A DNA stretch of 64,000 nucleotides, from the NCBI RefSeq assembly GCF_048564905.1, contig NC_133014.1:10859136-10923135 (forward strand), written 5' to 3'. Source of the DNA: Vicugna pacos. Lineage: Eukaryota > Chordata > Mammalia > Artiodactyla > Camelidae. Shown here piece after piece: positions 62,701-64,000 of the stretch (positions are counted from its first letter, which is position 1; every line of letters begins with the position of its first letter). The translations under genes and the position numbers were made by a program. Below the pieces are notes generated by a model that saw only the letters and a list, made by a program, of their open reading frames with translations, was not told the DNA's origin and searched no databases.

Positions 62701-64000
62701 TCCGACGTGTTCACCCTGTCTGTTCACCTCCCCAGGGGTCACTCCAGTTGACGGAGCGCCACATCGACCATACAGCGAGTGCTACCCTGTGCTGCTGGAC
62801 GGGGTCATGGTTGGCTGGGTGGACAAGGAGCTGGCTCCTGGCATCGCCGATTCTCTCCGACATTTTAAGGTATCTTGAGTCTCTGAGTTGTTCTGTCCCT
62901 TGATCTTAGGTTTTCAGGCCTTTTCTGGTTGTTGAGGTAGCCCCAGGTTGTTCTAGAATGGGCAGGGGCTCTGGAGGTCAGAAGCTGATTGCAGAAGCGC
63001 CCGTACGTTCTCTCTGGTGGCAGCGTCTAGCTTTGTGCTGATCTCATCAGTTGGGGTCAGTGACAGGTACTTGACCTGTATGCATTTTTTTTGTGTGTGT
63101 GTGGTTTCACTGAGACCCTTGTCTACTAATCTATCAGATTTTTAACTTGTTTTTCTTCATAGATACTAGTGACTTACAGGGGACCTCGAAGTATGGACTT
63201 TATATTTCAAGTAATATTGAAGATACAAGTCATAACCTGTTGCCTTCTGGATCTTGAAATACACTTGTAAAGTTATTATTGTTTGAATAACGAATCTATA
63301 GAATTTCCTCCTAATACGAGTCTTTGTTGCTTAGATAATGGCCTGTAGAAGAATTGTTTTGGCTGTAGGATGAACTTGTGGTTTACACTCTGTCCTGTTG
63401 TGTTTAGTTTAGTTGGTTTTTTTGCTCGTTTTCAGTTGTTTACTTTTGATACAATTTTACACTTAAAGAATGTTCCAGCAGTACAAAGAGCTCCCCTGGC
63501 CCCATCACCCAGATCCCCCAGTTGTTATCAGCCCCACCTACTTAATCATTTGTGTGCTATTTATAAATACTATGTACATTTTTCTTCTGAACTATTTGAG
63601 AGCAGTGCACACTCATGTCCCCTTTTCCATAGATTTCAGTGTATATTTCCAAGAGCAAGGATTTTCTTTTTATTAACCCCAGTATATTTACCAAATCAGG
63701 GACGGTCAGGTTGGTGGAATCCACAGCCCATATTCGGGTTATACCAGTTGTCTGAGTAATGTCTTTTATAGCTGTTTTTCTCCTCCTGGCCTGTGACCCT
63801 GTCCAGAATCACATGTTTCATAGCGTTGTCATGTTTTTTCAGTCTCCTTCAATCCAGAACAGTTCCTCAGCCCTCAGTTTCTTGACGCCATTTTTAAGAG
63901 TGCAGGCCGGCCGTGTGGACGGTCTCTTGGTGAATGTAGCTTCCTGTGGTGAGACTCGGGATGTCATTTCAGGAAGCACTTGATGTCGGCTGGTCTCATG
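50256..64000 (+). CDS. POLR1B: RNA polymerase I second-largest subunit (RPA135), 5' part
   Basis: Ten exons (50256-50432, 54160-54327, 54568-54714, 55041-55173, 56349-56485, 57232-57455, 58216-58387, 60381-60552, 61306-61587, 62736-62869) give 1746 bases, residues 1-582 of about 1135. All junctions are GT-AG and in phase. It is the beta-like subunit of Pol I, which transcribes 45S pre-rRNA in the nucleolus. In order: the N-terminal protrusion, the lobe from about residue 170, and the fork, with [20 protein letters not shown] at 487-506, the signature shared by all beta-type subunits. The hybrid-binding and clamp parts, including the zinc site, are off the window. No lesion is seen. The gene continues past 64000; the last exon in view ends at 62869. 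Confidence 0.98.
51565..51900 (+). repeat. hAT-Charlie-type DNA transposon fragment
   Basis: CAGCAATTCTCAAACTTTTT, CCCTTTCCACTCTTAAAATT and GAAAGAGCTTTTGTTTACTC match a known MER-type hAT end; exact family unsure. In POLR1B intron 1. Confidence 0.55.
52061..52690 (+). repeat. Tigger-type DNA transposon, non-autonomous (copy A)
   Basis: Starts CAGTAGATTCTCATTATTTG and ends GAGAATCGATTGTG, giving imperfect terminal inverted repeats. A relic N-terminus of a Tigger-like transposase is readable ([20 protein letters not shown]). No full transposase. In POLR1B intron 1, same strand. Confidence 0.7.
52765..52876 (-). repeat. Vic-type SINE (copy 9, antisense)
   Basis: Plus strand: GGATTGAACCCAGGACC, GCTCTGCCGCTGAGCTATAC, CCTCCCCCCC. 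Confidence 0.9.
52900..53190 (+). repeat. two L1 3' tails in tandem
   Basis: Two successive versions of the same L1 terminus: one ends GGCACAACATTGTAAACTGG, the next AACACAGCATTGTAAATCCA plus an AATAAAATAAAATAA tail. Confidence 0.75.
53580..53747 (+). repeat. Vic-type SINE (copy 10) with target-site duplication
   Basis: GGGAATGTATAGCTCAGTGG, TAGAGCACGTGCTTAGCATG, CCTGGGTTCAATCCCCAG, then a long A/T-rich tail. Flanked by AAAGAATGGCATT (53568-53580) and AAAGAATGGTATT (53744-53756), 12 of 13 identical, so it is a fairly young insertion. Confidence 0.93.
54160..54327 (+). CDS. POLR1B: POLR1B coding exon 2
   Basis: Acceptor GTATTTCAG; residues 60-115, [20 protein letters not shown] to RGKLT; donor ACC|GTGAGT. 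Confidence 0.97.
54568..54714 (+). CDS. POLR1B: POLR1B coding exon 3
   Basis: Acceptor CATTTAG; residues 116-164, [20 protein letters not shown] to EHHEEAE; donor GAG|GTACCT. Confidence 0.97.
55041..55173 (+). CDS. POLR1B: POLR1B coding exon 4
   Basis: Acceptor TTTGGCAG; residues 165-208, [20 protein letters not shown] to PGYTQY, plus one base of Gly209; donor TATG|GTAAGT. Confidence 0.97.
55885..56090 (+). repeat. L1 3' end, artiodactyl type
   Basis: TACAGCACAGGGAGCTACAT, ATAACCTATAATGGAAAAGA, GTATAACTGAGTCACTCTGC, ACACAACATTGTAAATCAAC and an A-run. In POLR1B intron 4. Confidence 0.85.
56150..56222 (-). repeat. MER20/MER5-group fragment
   Basis: GATTTTGCACCCTGGGGGAC and ATTTGGCAAAGTCTGGGTAC match the antisense end of this hAT group. 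Confidence 0.6.
56349..56485 (+). CDS. POLR1B: POLR1B coding exon 5
   Basis: Acceptor TTCAATAG; residues 209-254, [20 protein letters not shown] to FALK; donor AAG|GTGTGA. Confidence 0.96.
56620..57090. repeat. old interspersed repeat, family not identified
   Basis: GTGGCTGAAACATCACTACA, TCTCACAGTTTCTGCGGCCA and GGCTGCAAGTCAGCTCGGG are common mammalian repeat phrases, but I cannot fix the family. In POLR1B intron 5. Confidence 0.4.
57232..57455 (+). CDS. POLR1B: POLR1B coding exon 6
   Basis: Acceptor TTTTCTAG; residues 255-328, [20 protein letters not shown] to AAEFLF, with residue 329 split at donor TTTGA|GTATGT. That codon becomes Asp here; I recall Asn in human. Confidence 0.96.
57640..57870 (-). 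repeat. L1ME-type 3' end (antisense)
   Basis: AAACTTGCAGAATTGCTGCA and GCATCATCTGAAAATTGCAG follow the L1ME 3' UTR seen at 6700-7045. In POLR1B intron 6. Confidence 0.6.
57880..58060 (+). repeat. hAT (MER1-group) fragment
   Basis: AGCCACATGCTGAGCACTTG, AACTGAGAAACTGAATTCTT and AAATTTAAACAGCCACACGT are typical of a MER1-group element. Confidence 0.55.
58216..58387 (+). CDS. POLR1B: POLR1B coding exon 7
   Basis: Acceptor TTTTGGCAG; residues 329-386, [20 protein letters not shown] to FLMFLK; donor AAG|GTACGT. Confidence 0.97.
58666..59308 (+). repeat. Tigger-type DNA transposon (copy B)
   Basis: Starts CAGTCAGTCCCCATTATTCA and carries the same transposase relic as copy A ([20 protein letters not shown]). 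In POLR1B intron 7, same strand. Confidence 0.75.
59985..60185 (-). repeat. MER20 (hAT-Charlie)
   Basis: GACATTTTTGGTTGTCACAG, GTGCTACTGGCACCCAGTAG, AACATCCCACAGAGCACGGA and CCCACCACAAAGAACCATC are antisense MER20. Confidence 0.8.
60381..60552 (+). CDS. POLR1B: POLR1B coding exon 8
   Basis: Acceptor CTTATTTCAG; residues 387-443, [20 protein letters not shown] to NLRSKT plus one base of Gly444; donor ACGG|GTACAA. Confidence 0.96.
60880..60950. repeat. MER5A-like scrap
   Basis: CATCAGAATGACTGGAAAAC and GGGCCCAGAATTCTGCC; short and weak. Confidence 0.4.
61306..61587 (+). CDS. POLR1B: POLR1B coding exon 9 (fork domain)
   Basis: Acceptor TTTTTTAAG; residues 444-537, including [20 protein letters not shown] and [20 protein letters not shown], the most conserved part in view; donor CTGG|GTGGGT. 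Confidence 0.97.
61790..62400 (-). repeat. Tigger-type DNA transposon (copy C, antisense)
   Basis: Reverse complement of copies A and B: CATCAGCTGATTGATACATA, CTTAGAAACCCGCACTGTAG, CGTCACCTTGTTTGACCTCA and GGGGTTACAAATAAATTTTA appear in reversed order. In POLR1B intron 9. Confidence 0.72.
62736..62869 (+). CDS. POLR1B: POLR1B coding exon 10
   Basis: Acceptor CTCCCCAG; residues 538-582, [20 protein letters not shown] to SLRHFK; donor AAG|GTATCT. The next exon (human VLREKRIPPW) is not found before 64000. Confidence 0.97.
62870..64000 (+). other. POLR1B intron 10 (continues off window)
   Basis: No exon found. 62880-63420 shows nothing recognised; the rest is an L1ME 3' end. Confidence 0.65.
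63425..63999 (-). repeat. L1ME-type 3' end (antisense)
   Basis: TTTGAGAGCAGTGCACACTC, ATTTCCAAGAGCAAGGATTT, CAATCCAGAACAGTTCCTCA and TTTAAGAGTGCAGGCCGGCC follow the antisense L1ME 3' UTR; likely continues past the edge. Confidence 0.7.

Noticed and set aside
1-64000. CRISPR-like, operon-like or complete viral systems
   Set aside because: No regular spacer arrays, no prokaryotic gene layout, and virus-like remains are only old LTRs and a doubtful relic.

Overview
This is nuclear DNA of a mammal, almost certainly a camelid (camel, llama or alpaca). About ten copies of a short tRNA-derived SINE are scattered through the window, each with a Pol III A box (TAGCTCAGTGG-like) and B box (GGTTCAATCCC-like) and an A-rich tail; this is the camelid Vic-1 type. 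The rest of the repeat content (artiodactyl-type L1 3' ends, L2, MIR, Tigger, MER5/MER20, MaLR LTRs) and intron-rich genes fit a placental mammal.

Three genes are supported. (1) Bases 1-9804, minus strand: a member of the vinculin/alpha-catenin superfamily that I cannot name. Two ordinary exons (9804-9576 and 3212-3029) splice in phase into one giant exon that starts at 1822 and is still open at the left edge, giving at least 744 residues. (2) Bases 18618-42307, plus strand: TTL, tubulin tyrosine ligase, complete in seven coding exons (377 aa), with a CpG-island promoter and a second CpG-rich block just 3' of the stop codon. (3) Bases 50256 to beyond 64000, plus strand: POLR1B, second-largest subunit of RNA polymerase I, coding exons 1-10 (582 of about 1135 residues); the gene runs off the right edge. 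The order TTL-POLR1B on one strand is the usual mammalian order.

Layout: 1-10 kb catenin-like gene; 10-18 kb its probable 5' region, filled with old L1 pieces, MaLR LTR fossils, a possible ERVL relic and an RPL26 processed pseudogene; 18-42 kb TTL, whose introns hold L2, L1 and five Vic-type SINEs; 42-50 kb spacer with the TTL 3' region, MIR/MER5A, and a broken L1 carrying a nested SINE; 50-64 kb POLR1B, with three copies of one Tigger-type element in introns 1, 7 and 9 and old hAT and L1 fragments.

The genes do not form a pathway. TTL acts on cytoplasmic alpha-tubulin, POLR1B in nucleolar rRNA synthesis, and the catenin-like protein is presumably an adhesion/actin scaffold. The most novel item is the catenin-like gene with its fused giant exon. 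I saw no CRISPR, prokaryotic or intact viral system.
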